Assembly: GCF_028765575.1 (NCBI RefSeq)
Contig: NZ_JARACO010000006.1
Span: 62,001 to 126,000 of the forward strand
Source of the DNA: Aliivibrio sp. S3MY1
Lineage (GTDB): Bacteria > Pseudomonadota > Gammaproteobacteria > Enterobacterales > Vibrionaceae
Direction: 5' to 3'
DNA: 64,000 bases
A program made the translations under genes and the position numbers. Numbering within the stretch: position 1 is the stretch's first letter; each line of letters starts with the position of its first letter. This document shows positions 1 to 10,055 of this stretch, piece after piece. Under the pieces are notes generated by a model. The model saw nothing but the letters and a program-made list of their open reading frames with translations. It did no database searches and was not told where the DNA came from.

Positions 1-28
1 TTATCATTTTTGTAACAATGTCGTTGGC

Positions 29-2833
29 TTAGTGAGCTTCATCCCAGTTGTTACCAAAATCACTCTCCGCAATTAATGGCACATCTAACGCGACTGCACT
101 CTCCATTAATGCCGTTACTTGCTTAGTCACCTCTTCTAATGCGTCTTCTTTTACTTCAAAGACCAATTCATCGTGTACTTGCATTAGTAAGTTAACTTGA
201 CCATTCCCTTCCGCTTCAATCCAGTTATCCACTAAGATCATTGCTTTCTTAATGATATCCGCGGCAGTACCTTGCATTGGCGCATTGATTGCAGCACGTT
301 CAGCGGCTTTACGACGCATCGCATTACGAGCGTTGATTTCAGGCAAATGTAGGCGACGACCGTATAACGTTTCTACATACCCTTGTTCTGTTGCTAATAA
401 GCGAGTTTCTTCCATGTATTGCATTACTCCAGGGTAACGCTCGAAATACACATTCATGTAATCTTGGGCTTCACCACGAGAGATGCCAATTTGCTTAGCA
501 AGACCAAATGCACTCATGCCATAGATCAAACCAAAGTTGATGGCCTTAGCACGACGACGATCTTCAGAGGTCACCTCTTCTATCGATACACCCTTCACTT
601 CTGCAGCAGTTGCTGAGTGAATGTCTTTACCTGCCGAGAACGCTTCTAATAACGCTTTATCTTGAGATAAGTGCGCCATGATACGCAATTCAATTTGAGA
701 GTAATCGACGGCTAGGATTTTCCAACCATGAGGAGCAACAAACGCTTGGCGAATACGACGACCTTCTTCATTACGAATAGGGATATTCTGTAGGTTTGGA
801 TCGGTCGATGATAAACGACCCGTCGCTGTGACCGCTTGATGATAAGAGGTATGGACACGACCTGTCGTTGGATTAATCATCTTTGGAAGTTTATCGGTGT
901 ACGTCGATTTTAATTTTGCTAAGCCACGGTATTCTAAAATCAACTTAGGAAGTTCATACTCTAAAGCCAATTCTTGCAGTACTTCTTCATTGGTTGAAGC
1001 GGCACCTGATGGCGTCTTTTTAATAACTGGCAGTTCCATTTTCTCAAATAGAATCGCTTGAAGCTGCTTTGGTGAGTTCATATTGAATTCTTGGCCTGCG
1101 ACTTCATACGCTGCTTTTTCTAGCTCATCTAAGCGCTGACCAATTTCAAGTGATTGTGCAGAAAGCAGCATATCATCAATATAAACCCCTTTTCTTTCCA
1201 TACGAGAAAGAACAGAGATCAAAGGAAGCTCAATATCAGTAAATACTGTGTTTAACTTCTCATCCGCCACGAGTTTTGCGTGTAATACGTTATGTAAACG
1301 CAGCGTGATATCAGCATCTTCAGCCGCATAAGGTGCCGCTTCATCTAATGCAATTTGGTTAAAGGTTAATTGTTTTTTACCTTTACCTGCGATCTCTTCA
1401 AATGAGATAGTGTTATGTTGCAGATAACGTAGAGCTAGGCTATCCATGTTATGTTTGCCTGCCACACTGTTATAAACGTATGACTCCAACATAGTATCGA
1501 ATTTAATGCCTTTCATCTCGATATCGTAACGCGCTAATACACTTGCGTCGTATTTTAAGTTTTGACCCACTTTTGCTTTGTTGTCATCTTCTAAATACGG
1601 TTTTAATTGCTCAAGAACCCAATCACGATCAAGTTGCTCAGGGGCATCAAGATAGTCATGAGCAACAGGAACATACGCAGCTTCGCCTTCTTCGATAGCA
1701 AATGACAAACCAATCAGGTTAGCCACCATATAATCTAAATTGTCTGTTTCTGTATCAAATGCAGCAACTTCTGCATTATTTAATTTTTCTAACCAAGATA
1801 GAAATGCTTCTTTGGTTAAAATAGTCTCGTACTTTGAGCGATCAATTTGAGCAGCAACAATTGTTTCTTCTTCCGCTTCATTGGCGCTGTCTGATAAGGC
1901 GCTCGTCGTTCGATTTGCTGATGTTTCATGTGAAACGATCTTGCCGTCACTGCCATCTAACATTTCGGTTAGCCAGCGTTTAAAGTTCATTTGACCAAAC
2001 ATCTGAATTAATTCATCAACATCTGGGTCTTGCTTTACAAGCTCTTCAGGTCGCTGCTCTAATTCAACATCAAGCTTAATCGTCGCTAGTTCATAAGAAA
2101 GGTAAGCCCCTTCTTTATTCTCTTCTAACTTCTTCGCCATGCCTTTTGAGCCACGGAAACCTAATGGTGCAATATCATCAAGATTGGCATAAAGCGCATC
2201 TAAGCCACCCACACCTTGTAATAGTGCTCTTGCTGTTTTATCACCAATGCCAGGAACACCCGGAATGTTATCTGAGGTATCACCCATCAGTGCCAGATAA
2301 TCAATAATCAGCTCTGGTGGAACGCCAAATTTCTCTTCAACGCCTTCAGGCCCCATGATCACATTTGTCATGGTATTGATCAGAGTTACATTTTCATCAA
2401 CCAATTGCGCCATATCTTTATCGCCAGTACTAATCAGTACTGGAATACCCGCTTTTGATGCCTGCGATGCTAACGTACCAATCACATCATCGGCTTCTAC
2501 CCCTGAGATAGAGATCAGTGGCAAGCCCATTGCTTTGATCAATTTATGCAGAGGTTCAATTTGGCAACGTAAATCATCCGGCATAGGTGGACGATTCGCT
2601 TTATACTCTGGATACATCTCATTACGGAAGGTTTTTCCTTTCGCATCAAAAATAACCGCAACACGATCCGTTTCAAATTGCTTTAGAAGACTACGTAGCA
2701 TATTGATAACGCCATACACCGCACCCGTTGGTTGGCCGTCGCCATTAGTAAAATTAGGCGCTGCGTGATACGCACGGAAAAGATACGAAGAGCCATCCAC
2801 TAAGATGAATGGATTATCAGGAATTCTTGCCAT
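29..2833 (-). CDS. polA: DNA polymerase I
   Basis: Repair and Okazaki-fragment polymerase, about 934 aa, close to the E. coli length. An N-terminal 5'-3' exonuclease domain (about residues 1-320) opens with [18 protein letters not shown]. The 3'-5' exonuclease domain keeps its catalytic DTET motif (about residue 360), so proofreading is probably active. The polymerase domain has motif A ([10 protein letters not shown]), motif B ([14 protein letters not shown]) and motif C ([10 protein letters not shown]). The reading frame runs 38 codons further upstream, but the family starts at MARIPDNPF, so I place the start at 2833. A parS-like sequence lies inside the gene at 1922-1937. Confidence 0.97.
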   Translation of the reverse strand: MARIPDNPFILVDGSSYLFRAYHAAPNFTNGDGQPTGAVYGVINMLRSLLKQFETDRVAVIFDAKGKTFRNEMYPEYKANRPPMPDDLRCQIEPLHKLIKAMGLPLISISGVEADDVIGTLASQASKAGIPVLISTGDKDMAQLVDENVTLINTMTNVIMGPEGVEEKFGVPPELIIDYLALMGDTSDNIPGVPGIGDKTARALLQGVGGLDALYANLDDIAPLGFRGSKGMAKKLEENKEGAYLSYELATIKLDVELEQRPEELVKQDPDVDELIQMFGQMNFKRWLTEMLDGSDGKIVSHETSANRTTSALSDSANEAEEETIVAAQIDRSKYETILTKEAFLSWLEKLNNAEVAAFDTETDNLDYMVANLIGLSFAIEEGEAAYVPVAHDYLDAPEQLDRDWVLEQLKPYLEDDNKAKVGQNLKYDASVLARYDIEMKGIKFDTMLESYVYNSVAGKHNMDSLALRYLQHNTISFEEIAGKGKKQLTFNQIALDEAAPYAAEDADITLRLHNVLHAKLVADEKLNTVFTDIELPLISVLSRMERKGVYIDDMLLSAQSLEIGQRLDELEKAAYEVAGQEFNMNSPKQLQAILFEKMELPVIKKTPSGAASTNEEVLQELALEYELPKLILEYRGLAKLKSTYTDKLPKMINPTTGRVHTSYHQAVTATGRLSSTDPNLQNIPIRNEEGRRIRQAFVAPHGWKILAVDYSQIELRIMAHLSQDKALLEAFSAGKDIHSATAAEVKGVSIEEVTSEDRRRAKAINFGLIYGMSAFGLAKQIGISRGEAQDYMNVYFERYPGVMQYMEETRLLATEQGYVETLYGRRLHLPEINARNAMRRKAAERAAINAPMQGTAADIIKKAMILVDNWIEAEGNGQVNLLMQVHDELVFEVKEDALEEVTKQVTALMESAVALDVPLIAESDFGNNWDEAH
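1922..1937. other. parS-like sequence in polA (one core mismatch)
   Basis: TGTTTCATGTGAAACG differs from the parS consensus TGTTNCACGTGAAACA at the central CG and the last base. Weak or chance site. Confidence 0.35.
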
Positions 2834-3014
2834 AGTCGGTATTATCCAGAGGTTATTATGATCAATGAGTTTCATTTTATACCCAAGTAACTTAAAGATG
2901 CCAGTTTCAGTACTAATTGCTTGGTTTTTAGGCTTCAAACAGCTCAATATCGAGGGTTCTTGCTTTTCTTTACTTTAATTAATAGAAATAGAACTCTTTT
3001 CTTAAGCCTTCTTC

Positions 3015-3165
3015 TGTGGATAACTCTGTTTGTAATTATTTTTTGGTTAATTAATAACTAATTTATCAATTCAAAAAAATACAATTAAAAACTAAAAAAT
3101 CAAATGGTTAGATCTAAAAAAACGATCGACAAAGAGATCCTTGGTTGATCATGCTTTGTGGACAA
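3015..3165. other. GATC-rich, DnaA-box-containing AT-rich segment upstream of polA
   Basis: The polA leader (2834-3257) has no convincing gene. It holds a perfect DnaA box in reverse orientation (TGTGGATAA, 3015-3023), a one-mismatch box (TGTGGACAA, 3157-3165), a long AT-rich stretch between them, and four GATC Dam sites within 40 bp (3111, 3124, 3136 and 3147). The polA promoter must also lie here. The combination resembles an origin or a DnaA-binding locus, but the oriC marker genes mnmG and mioC are not adjacent. The function is inference. Confidence 0.35.
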
Positions 3166-3256
3166 TAATATTAATCACCTTATTTATGTATGAAAAAAGA
3201 CCGCTTTAAAAGCCCTTTATTTATAATAATAATCACTAAGAACTCAAAAAACAGAC

Positions 3257-3291
3257 AAAAAAAAGCGGCGTCTTCGATAAGAAGCGCCGCT
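3257..3291 (-). terminator. ryhB terminator
   Basis: GC-rich stem AGCGGCG/CGCCGCT extended by CTTC/GAAG, followed on the minus strand by a run of U. Confidence 0.88.
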
Positions 3292-3434
3292 CAGCAAAAA
3301 AAGAATAATGGTATCGTTAACTTAGAAACGCCACCACCACCCATAGAGCTGATTTATACTGGAAGCAATGTGAGCAATGTCGTGCCTTCTTGAAGTTGTG
3401 CGGGGTAAACCGTAGTGCGTAACTCCCTGAAGAC
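3257..3434 (-). ncRNA. ryhB: RyhB iron-responsive small RNA
   Basis: The minus strand carries the diagnostic RyhB core, CACGACATTGCTCACATTGC, followed by TTCCAGTA (rc of about 3357-3385). This is the conserved seed region with which RyhB pairs to mRNAs of iron-using proteins with Hfq. A GC-rich hairpin (3264-3291) followed by U residues (3257-3263) ends the RNA. A promoter with a Fur-box-like sequence lies just upstream. The estimated length is about 178 nt, longer than the E. coli RNA but in keeping with long vibrio RyhB. The 5' end is inferred from the promoter. Confidence 0.93.
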
Positions 3435-3435
3435 A

Positions 3436-3472
3436 ATGTAATAATAACCATTCTCATTTGGATTGCAATAGG
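3436..3472 (-). promoter_or_regulatory. ryhB promoter with Fur box
   Basis: Reading the minus strand, TTGCAA (-35, 3463-3468), a 16-bp spacer and TATTAT (-10, 3441-3446) precede ryhB. The sequence AATGAGAATGGTTATTATTA overlaps the -10 and resembles the Fur consensus GATAATGATAATCATTATC. Binding by Fur-Fe(II) here would silence ryhB when iron is plentiful, as known for this RNA. Confidence 0.8.
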
Positions 3473-3532
3473 TTAATGAGAAAAGATCTCAACTAATTTA
3501 TGAAGTCGTTTATTTTCATGCTGTTATGGTAT

Positions 3533-3559
3533 AAAAAAGGCCAGCACATGGCTGACCTT
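3533..3559 (-). terminator. Terminator of the queuosine transporter gene
   Basis: A nine-base stem (3537-3545 with 3551-3559, one wobble pair) followed on the minus strand by six U. It lies 20 bp after the yhhQ stop codon. Confidence 0.8.
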
Positions 3560-3580
3560 AATCTGGTATTTTCTTTAACA

Positions 3581-4252
3581 CTACGACTGAGAAGCCGATG
3601 TTGCCAATTGATGCCCTTCTGATGTTAACTTACAAATTAAGTAATTCAGTAGCACACCATACATTGGAACAAATAAACCTAAGCTAATCACTAATTTTAC
3701 ACCGTAATCAACCAGCGCAATTTCAGTCCAGTGTTCTGCCATAAAAGCATCAGGGCTGTGATAAAAAGCAATAGCAAAGAAGGCTAAGGTATCTATCGCA
3801 TTACCAAACAATGTTGAACAGGTTGGAGCTATCCACCACTGTTTTAGCTGACGAAGACGGTTAAACACATGAACATCTAATATCTGCCCAAGTAAATAAG
3901 CCATAAAGCTTGCGATCGCAATACGAGCAACAAACAAGTTAAATTCACCCAGTTGTGAAAAACCTTGATATTGACCTTCAAAGAAAATAACCGATAAGAA
4001 ATAAGAGACCGCTAGTGCAGGCAGCATAACAAAGAAGATGATACTTCTTGCCATTTTTGCCCCAAAGATACGAACTGTTAAGTCTGTTGCTAAGAAAATG
4101 AAGGGAAAAGTAAATGCACCCCATGTGGTGTGAAACCCAAACAAAGTGAATGGGATCTGAACCAAATAGTTACTAGATGCAATAATTACAAGGTGGAATA
4201 CAACAAGGAAAGATAAAGCGTTGCGCTGTTGCGCGGGCGTAAATGTACTCAT
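3581..4252 (-). CDS. yhhQ: Queuosine precursor transporter (YhhQ/VUT family)
   Basis: Inner-membrane protein of 223 aa with about six hydrophobic segments, of the YhhQ/VUT family (COG1738). These proteins import queuosine precursors (preQ0/preQ1) used to modify GUN-anticodon tRNAs. Family-like features are the segment FPFIFLATDLTVRIFG (about residues 49-64), the motif GNAIDTLAFFAIAF in the middle, and a final LGLFVPMYGVLLNYL helix. It is monocistronic, with its own terminator downstream. The substrate is assigned from the family; the sequence itself shows only the transporter type. Confidence 0.9.
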   Translation of the reverse strand: MSTFTPAQQRNALSFLVVFHLVIIASSNYLVQIPFTLFGFHTTWGAFTFPFIFLATDLTVRIFGAKMARSIIFFVMLPALAVSYFLSVIFFEGQYQGFSQLGEFNLFVARIAIASFMAYLLGQILDVHVFNRLRQLKQWWIAPTCSTLFGNAIDTLAFFAIAFYHSPDAFMAEHWTEIALVDYGVKLVISLGLFVPMYGVLLNYLICKLTSEGHQLATSASQS

Positions 4253-4390
4253 ATAAGTACCTTTTTGTCATTGGGGGCGAGGGAACCCAAATTAAACACA
4301 AAGCTAAAATCACCGTTTATTTACGTAATGACTCTAGCCAATTTTCAGGGCGGTGATTATACATTAACCACTTTTGATCACAAGAGCGGC

Positions 4391-4681
4391 TTAAAACAAA
4401 CCTGCAATAAATGCCAACTCTTCTTGATGTTCAGTTCGTGCTAAGGCTTCAAGCCATACCGAATTGGAATAATGCTCAGCACGCAGCATAAATTGCGCAC
4501 CTTCAAAGTCGATTAACCAAGAATGTAAATCCGCATCCATTTGCTGCTCTATGATCTTGGCATCCATGGCGCTCACTAACTGCTGACCTATCATTTCAAA
4601 AGAATCAAAATCAAACTCTGGAATAGAAAAGATGATCCGCCCGGCGTCTTTTTCAAACTCAACCACTGAAAATAGACTCAT
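4391..4681 (-). CDS. DUF3630 family protein
   Basis: Small acidic soluble protein of 96 aa that matches the DUF3630 family found beside recQ in vibrios. There is no signal peptide and no membrane segment. It starts 3 bp after the recQ stop, so the two are almost certainly cotranscribed and translationally linked. This hints at, but does not show, a role connected to DNA repair. I recognise no catalytic motif. Confidence 0.82.
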   Translation of the reverse strand: MSLFSVVEFEKDAGRIIFSIPEFDFDSFEMIGQQLVSAMDAKIIEQQMDADLHSWLIDFEGAQFMLRAEHYSNSVWLEALARTEHQEELAFIAGLF

Positions 4682-4684
4682 GAT

Positions 4685-6520
4685 TTATCCTTGTCCGGTT
4701 ATGTGCATTTCAATCAGATCTAAGAATGGATCGGCGTATTTTTCTAACTTCTTCTGACCTACGCCATTTACAGCAAGCATTTCACCATAGGAGGTCGGTG
4801 TAATATCAGCCATGTCCATTAAGGTGGCATCACTGAACACCACATAAGGAGGTAAGTCATCACGATCAGCAATCGATTTACGCAATTTACGTAACTTGGC
4901 GAACAACTGCTTATCGTAATTACGGTTATTGAGTTTCTCTGATTTTGCCGTTTTCGCGGCGGTATCAAGTCGTGGAACAGCAAGCTCTAATGCTTCTTGT
5001 CCTTTTAAGATAGGACGAGCTTCTTCTGTTAATTGTAAGGTCGAGTTTCGCGTAATATTCTGCGCTAATAATCCTTTATGGATCAGCTGGCGAATAATAC
5101 TCACCCAATACTCATGGCTGTGTTCTTTACCAATACCATAAGTCGATAACTTATCATGTCCGTGCTCACGAATACGGGCGATCTTCAGCCCTCGTAATAC
5201 TTCCACTACATAGCCAACACCAAAACCTTGGTTTACTCGATATACGCACGATAATGCTTTTTGCGCTGCTTCTGTGCCATCAAACTGCTTTGGCGGATCT
5301 AAACAGACGTCACAGTTACCACACGGCTTGGCGCTGTATTCACCAAAGTAATTTAATAGTACTTGGCGGCGACAAGTTTGCGCTTCTGCAAAGGCGGTCA
5401 TGGCATTTAACTTATGACTCTCTACTAATTTTTGTGGCCCTTCTGGCTTCTCTTCTACCAGCTTTCTTAGCCATACAATATCAGCAGGATCGTATAACAT
5501 CACCGCTTCAGCAGGCAGACCATCGCGCCCTGCTCTACCGGTTTCTTGGTAGTAAGATTCAATGTTCTTTGGAATATCAAAGTGTGCGACAAAACGAACA
5601 TTTGATTTATTGATCCCCATACCAAACGCCACCGTAGCGACAACGATCTGAATATCATCACGCTGAAACGCTTCTTGGACATAGTTGCGCTCATCCAAAT
5701 CCAAACCCGCATGATAAGCCGCTGCTCGAATATGGTTATTGCAGAGCTTTTCTGTCAGCATTTCTACTTTCTTACGACTGCCACAATAGATCACACCACA
5801 CTGGTTTTTCTGCGTGGCAAGATAACGCACAATTTGGCTTACGGGTTTGTGTTTCTCTAACACGGTATAGCGAATATTAGGGCGATCAAAACTGCCCAAA
5901 TATTCATGAGGATTCGGTAAAGAGAGGCGGCTTAAAATGTCTTTACGTGTTGCTTCATCCGCCGTCGCAGTTAGAGCCATAATCGGAACGGCTGGAAAAC
6001 GTTGTTTAATTTGTCCAAGAGATGCGTATTCTGGACGGAAATCATGACCCCATTGTGAAATACAGTGCGCTTCATCGACTGCTATCATGCACAAATTTAA
6101 GGAGGCTAAACGATCCATAAAATCACGCATCATCACACGCTCAGGAGAAACATACAGCATTTTCACCTGACCCGTATTCACACGATTCCAAATCGAAATT
6201 TGCTCTTCACGATCAATGGTTGAATTTAAGCATTCCGCTTTAACTCCATTGGCTTTAAGCTGATCAACTTGGTCTTTCATCAATGAGATTAAAGGAGAAA
6301 TAACCAAGGTTAGTCCGTCAAAAACCAACGCGGGAATTTGATAACAAAGCGATTTACCCCCGCCCGTTGGCATAATAACAAGGCTGTCTTTACCATCAAG
6401 AACGGCATTAATGACTTCTTCTTGTCCAACACGATATTCTTGGTAGCCAAACACGTCTTTTAAAACAGTGTAACTCTGTGAAACCTGTTCCGTTGGCTGC
6501 TCTGCGATAATGCTGGACAT
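4685..6520 (-). CDS. recQ: ATP-dependent DNA helicase RecQ
   Basis: Superfamily 2 3'-5' helicase of 611 aa acting in RecF-pathway recombination and fork repair. Walker A is [16 protein letters not shown] (about residues 50-65), the DEAH-type box is [18 protein letters not shown], and motif VI reads [12 protein letters not shown]. The RecQ-Ct zinc site is visible as a Cys in QTCRRQV plus the CGNCDVC cluster (about residues 380-405). A C-terminal HRDC domain follows (about residues 530-605). It starts ATG (MSSIIAEQ) and is the first gene of a two-gene operon with the DUF3630 gene. Confidence 0.97.
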   Translation of the reverse strand: MSSIIAEQPTEQVSQSYTVLKDVFGYQEYRVGQEEVINAVLDGKDSLVIMPTGGGKSLCYQIPALVFDGLTLVISPLISLMKDQVDQLKANGVKAECLNSTIDREEQISIWNRVNTGQVKMLYVSPERVMMRDFMDRLASLNLCMIAVDEAHCISQWGHDFRPEYASLGQIKQRFPAVPIMALTATADEATRKDILSRLSLPNPHEYLGSFDRPNIRYTVLEKHKPVSQIVRYLATQKNQCGVIYCGSRKKVEMLTEKLCNNHIRAAAYHAGLDLDERNYVQEAFQRDDIQIVVATVAFGMGINKSNVRFVAHFDIPKNIESYYQETGRAGRDGLPAEAVMLYDPADIVWLRKLVEEKPEGPQKLVESHKLNAMTAFAEAQTCRRQVLLNYFGEYSAKPCGNCDVCLDPPKQFDGTEAAQKALSCVYRVNQGFGVGYVVEVLRGLKIARIREHGHDKLSTYGIGKEHSHEYWVSIIRQLIHKGLLAQNITRNSTLQLTEEARPILKGQEALELAVPRLDTAAKTAKSEKLNNRNYDKQLFAKLRKLRKSIADRDDLPPYVVFSDATLMDMADITPTSYGEMLAVNGVGQKKLEKYADPFLDLIEMHITGQG

Positions 6521-6701
6521 AAAAAACTCATCAATACTATGGGAGACTCATTCTACCTATGGTTATTGGTGAGGAAAAGAGCAATAGGAAAATACTAGGC
6601 ACATTCGACACTCCCCTCTATACTTCGTCACATAACAACTCATGCAAGGTGTGATCATAAAACCACCTTTCCCGTTACATTACTTCGTAAAGAATCGACT
6701 T

Positions 6702-7628
6702 ATGCCAACCACTGAACTCGAACAACAGCGCACTCGTCAGGGTATCTTTTTTGCTCTTAGTGCTTACACCATGTGGGGCATTGCGCCTATTTATTTTAAA
6801 ACCATCAGTGAAGTATCGCCTTTTGAGATTTTAAGCCACCGGGTTATTTGGTCTTTCTTTTTTCTAGCAGGATTGCTGTTTCTATCTAAAGGATGGAAAA
6901 CCGTTGCCAATACATTAAAAGATAAAAGAAAAATGGGTTATCTAATGACAAGCAGCGTGTTGATAGGCGCGAATTGGTTAATTTTTATTTGGGCAGTTAC
7001 TGCTGATCACATGTTGGATGCCAGCCTCGGCTATTTCATCAACCCTATTTTTAATGTCATGCTCGGTATGATCTTTTTAGGGGAGCGATTACGAAAATTG
7101 CAGTGGCTTGCGGTTGTTTTTGCGGCTATCGGCGTTCTTATCCAATTAATCACATTTGGATCGATACCTATGGTGGCGTTAGCCCTGGCCTGTAGTTTTG
7201 GATTTTATGGACTATTACGTAAGAAAGTCGCCATGAACGCACAATCAGGCTTATTTATTGAGACCTTGGTTTTATTGCCAATCGCAGCAACGTATTTATT
7301 ATTTATCGCTGATTCTCCAACCTCAAATTTTGCAGACAATCCAATGACTCTAAATTTACTATTGGTGGCAGCAGGTATTATCACTACGGTTCCTCTGCTT
7401 TGCTTTACTGGCGCAGCAACACGGTTAAAGCTCTCTACTTTAGGCTTCTTTCAATACATAGGACCAAGCTTGATGTTTGTGCTTGCAGTGGGTCTTTACG
7501 ACGAAGCATTTAGTGCAGATAAAGCGATTACTTTTGTCTTTATTTGGGGTGCGCTGATGGTCTTTACTGCTGATGCCGTATTATTCCAAAAAAGAAAAAA
7601 AATCAGAATCGAATACCAGAAAGACTGA
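6702..7628 (+). CDS. rarD: EamA-family transporter RarD
   Basis: Drug/metabolite transporter superfamily protein of 308 aa with about ten transmembrane helices, matching RarD (RarD is named for chloramphenicol sensitivity; its true substrate is uncertain). The N-terminus RQGIFFALSAYTMWGIAPIY and the mid-protein GLLRKK segment are typical. The frame is open from 6642, but the first 20 codons are unlike the family, so I start at MPTTELEQQ (6702). It is divergent from recQ and convergent with uvrD, sharing a bidirectional terminator. Confidence 0.9.
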   Translation: MPTTELEQQRTRQGIFFALSAYTMWGIAPIYFKTISEVSPFEILSHRVIWSFFFLAGLLFLSKGWKTVANTLKDKRKMGYLMTSSVLIGANWLIFIWAVTADHMLDASLGYFINPIFNVMLGMIFLGERLRKLQWLAVVFAAIGVLIQLITFGSIPMVALALACSFGFYGLLRKKVAMNAQSGLFIETLVLLPIAATYLLFIADSPTSNFADNPMTLNLLLVAAGIITTVPLLCFTGAATRLKLSTLGFFQYIGPSLMFVLAVGLYDEAFSADKAITFVFIWGALMVFTADAVLFQKRKKIRIEYQKD

Positions 7629-7650
7629 TTCGATTAATGTAGGACGAATA

Positions 7651-7682
7651 AAAAAGAGAGCATATTTGCTCTCTTTTTTTAT
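7651..7682. terminator. Bidirectional terminator between rarD and uvrD
   Basis: An eight-base perfect stem (AGAGAGCA/TGCTCTCT, 7655-7662 and 7667-7674) with A-run and T-run on opposite sides, able to stop both convergent transcripts. Confidence 0.88.
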
Positions 7683-7699
7683 TTTCGAATCACTTAAAT

Positions 7700-9904
7700 T
7701 TACATTGATTCTAACTTGGCATATTGAGTCACAAGCCACTTAATCCCTTCGCCGTTAAAGGCGACTTGTACTCGACCTTGTGCGCCAGCACCTTCAAAGT
7801 TAATGATTGTACCTTCACCAAATTTAGGGTGCTTAACTCGTTGCCCTAACGCATAACCTGTTTCATTAAAGTTATTATTAATCGCTTTCTGGCCAAATCG
7901 ACTGTCAGATGAGCCCTCTTGAGAACCATAACTACCATAAGATCCCGTTCGGCTTACTTTGGCTTTCATACGAACTTCTTCAACACAGTTAGCCGGAAGC
8001 TCTTTAATAAAGCGCGACGGTTTGTGGTATTTCTCTTGGCCATACACTCGGCGCGTTTCTGCATAAATAATATACAGCTTTTCCATCGCTCGCGTCATGC
8101 CAACATAACAAAGACGACGTTCTTCTTCTAAACGCCCCGCTTCTTCTGCTGACATTTGACTTGGGAACATCCCTTCTTCAACCCCGACCATAAATACTAA
8201 TGGGAATTCCAATCCTTTAGCACTATGCAGTGTCATCAGTTGAACCGCATCTTCAAACTCATCGGCTTGGCCTTCACCTGCCTCTAATGCAGCATGAGTT
8301 AAGAAAGCAGTTAAGTCTGTCATCTCTTCTGCTTCTTCTGGCTTATCAAACTGACGAGTCGCCGTTACCAATTCTTCCAAGTTCTCAATACGGGCTTTTG
8401 ATTTTTCGCCTTTCTCTTGCTCATACATCGTAAATAAACCAGAGCTTTTAATCACTTGGTCCGTTTGTTCATGTAGACGACAGTCACGAGTATCATCTTC
8501 TAACGCATTAATTAGCTCAATAAAACGACTTAATGCTCCAGCAGCGCGACCGGGTAATACTTGCTCTTCAATCAACGCAAGACTGGCTTGCCACATGGTC
8601 GCCCCACGTTCACGCGCTGCAAAACGTACCGTTTCTAATGTTTTATCACCCAAACCGCGTGTTGGCGTATTCACAACTCGTTCAAAAGCGGCATCATCAT
8701 GACGATTATTCATTAAACGAAGGTAAGACAAGGCATCTTTGATCTCTTGTCGTTCGAAGAATCGCATCCCACCATAAATTCGATACGGTAATCCTGCTTG
8801 AATTAAGGCTTCTTCTAATACACGAGATTGGGCGTTATTACGGTACAAGAACGCTGAATCTTGCAGAGCTCCACCGTTATCGCGCCACTCTTTAATTTTC
8901 CCTACAGCAAAACGGGCTTCATCCATTTCGTTATAAGCTGAATAAATAGAAATTAGATCGCCATCCGCGTCTTCCGTCCATAACTTCTTACCCATGCGTT
9001 CAGTGTTATTACTGATCAGTTCATTGGCAGCGTTTAGGATATTTGCACTAGAACGGTAGTTTTGCTCTAAACGAATGGTTTTTGCACCCACAAACTCATC
9101 TAAGAATTTTTGAATATTTTCGATTTGAGCACCACGCCAACCATAAATAGACTGATCATCATCACCCACGATCATTACTTTACAATCAGAGCCCGCCATC
9201 ATGCGTAACCATGCGTATTGAATATTGTTAGTATCTTGGAATTCGTCGACCAAAATGTGCTTGAAACGCGCTTGATAATGTTCACGTACGTGTTTGTGAT
9301 CTCGCAGTAATTCATGCGCTCGAAGTAAGATTTCAGCAAAATCAACTAAGCCTGAACGATCACACGCCTCTTGATAAGCGGTATACACTTTTAGCCAAGT
9401 CTGAGCAATAGGATCGTTAAATGTGTTGATTTGATGCGGACGCAAACCTTCATCTTTTTTACCATTAATAAACCAAGCCGCTTGGCGAGCAGGCCAGTTC
9501 TTATCATCCAAATTTTGAGCTTTAATCAAGCGTTTTAATAAACGTTGTTGATCATCTGAATCAATTATTTGAAAACCTTCTGGCAGTTTTGCATCCAGAT
9601 AATGCGCACGAAGAATACGATGACAAATACCGTGGAAAGTGCCATTCCACATTCCGCCAGCGCTGCCATGCATTAACTCTTCAATACGACCACGCATTTC
9701 TGCCGCCGCTTTATTGGTAAAGGTTACTGACATGATTGAGAAAGGAGACGCTTGTTCGATTTGCATTAACCATGCGATACGATGAACAAGTACTCGAGTT
9801 TTACCACTACCGGCACCCGCAAGTACAAGCATGTTTTCTAACGGAGCGGCTACGGCTTCGCGTTGTTTGTCATTAAGACCATCAAGAAGAAAAGAAACGT
9901 CCAT
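7700..9904 (-). CDS. uvrD: DNA helicase II UvrD
   Basis: Superfamily 1 3'-5' helicase of 734 aa for nucleotide excision repair and mismatch repair. Walker A is LAGAGSGKTRVL (about residues 28-39), motif II DEFQDTN, motif III GDDDQSIYGWRGA and the SF1 motif TLHSAKGLEF. The C-terminal tail (HPKFGEGTIINFEG...) is the UvrD tudor-like RNA-polymerase-binding domain. The frame also allows GTG at 9907, but ATG at 9904 gives MDVSFLLDGLN as in E. coli. I looked for a LexA box upstream and found none. Confidence 0.97.
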   Translation of the reverse strand: MDVSFLLDGLNDKQREAVAAPLENMLVLAGAGSGKTRVLVHRIAWLMQIEQASPFSIMSVTFTNKAAAEMRGRIEELMHGSAGGMWNGTFHGICHRILRAHYLDAKLPEGFQIIDSDDQQRLLKRLIKAQNLDDKNWPARQAAWFINGKKDEGLRPHQINTFNDPIAQTWLKVYTAYQEACDRSGLVDFAEILLRAHELLRDHKHVREHYQARFKHILVDEFQDTNNIQYAWLRMMAGSDCKVMIVGDDDQSIYGWRGAQIENIQKFLDEFVGAKTIRLEQNYRSSANILNAANELISNNTERMGKKLWTEDADGDLISIYSAYNEMDEARFAVGKIKEWRDNGGALQDSAFLYRNNAQSRVLEEALIQAGLPYRIYGGMRFFERQEIKDALSYLRLMNNRHDDAAFERVVNTPTRGLGDKTLETVRFAARERGATMWQASLALIEEQVLPGRAAGALSRFIELINALEDDTRDCRLHEQTDQVIKSSGLFTMYEQEKGEKSKARIENLEELVTATRQFDKPEEAEEMTDLTAFLTHAALEAGEGQADEFEDAVQLMTLHSAKGLEFPLVFMVGVEEGMFPSQMSAEEAGRLEEERRLCYVGMTRAMEKLYIIYAETRRVYGQEKYHKPSRFIKELPANCVEEVRMKAKVSRTGSYGSYGSQEGSSDSRFGQKAINNNFNETGYALGQRVKHPKFGEGTIINFEGAGAQGRVQVAFNGEGIKWLVTQYAKLESM

Positions 9905-10055
9905 CACATCACACTGGTTATTTATACATGTGCGTGAAGTATATACTGAAATGAAGTGAGACCCAAACGCCTAGGGGGGATTTGCCTTTAATTGAGCAAA
10001 GCTAAGACTGACTTCGACTTAGCTTGTATGCCTTCGCTTTAGTTTATAAGAAAGC

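Noticed and set aside
2355-2768. 137-codon plus-strand ORF inside polA
   Set aside because: It is antisense to the conserved polA nuclease domain and its product has no family features.
2834-2947. N-terminal extension of polA
   Set aside because: The 38 extra codons are unlike the family; MARIPDNPF is the usual start.
3190-3393. 67-codon plus-strand ORF upstream of polA
   Set aside because: It is antisense to ryhB and spans its terminator; there is no ribosome-binding site.
9905-9990. LexA box upstream of uvrD
   Set aside because: No CTGT-N8-ACAG was found; only an AT-rich near-match.
9998-10025. Terminator after cyaA
   Set aside because: The AAGCTAAG/CTTAGCTT stem has no U-run on the minus strand.
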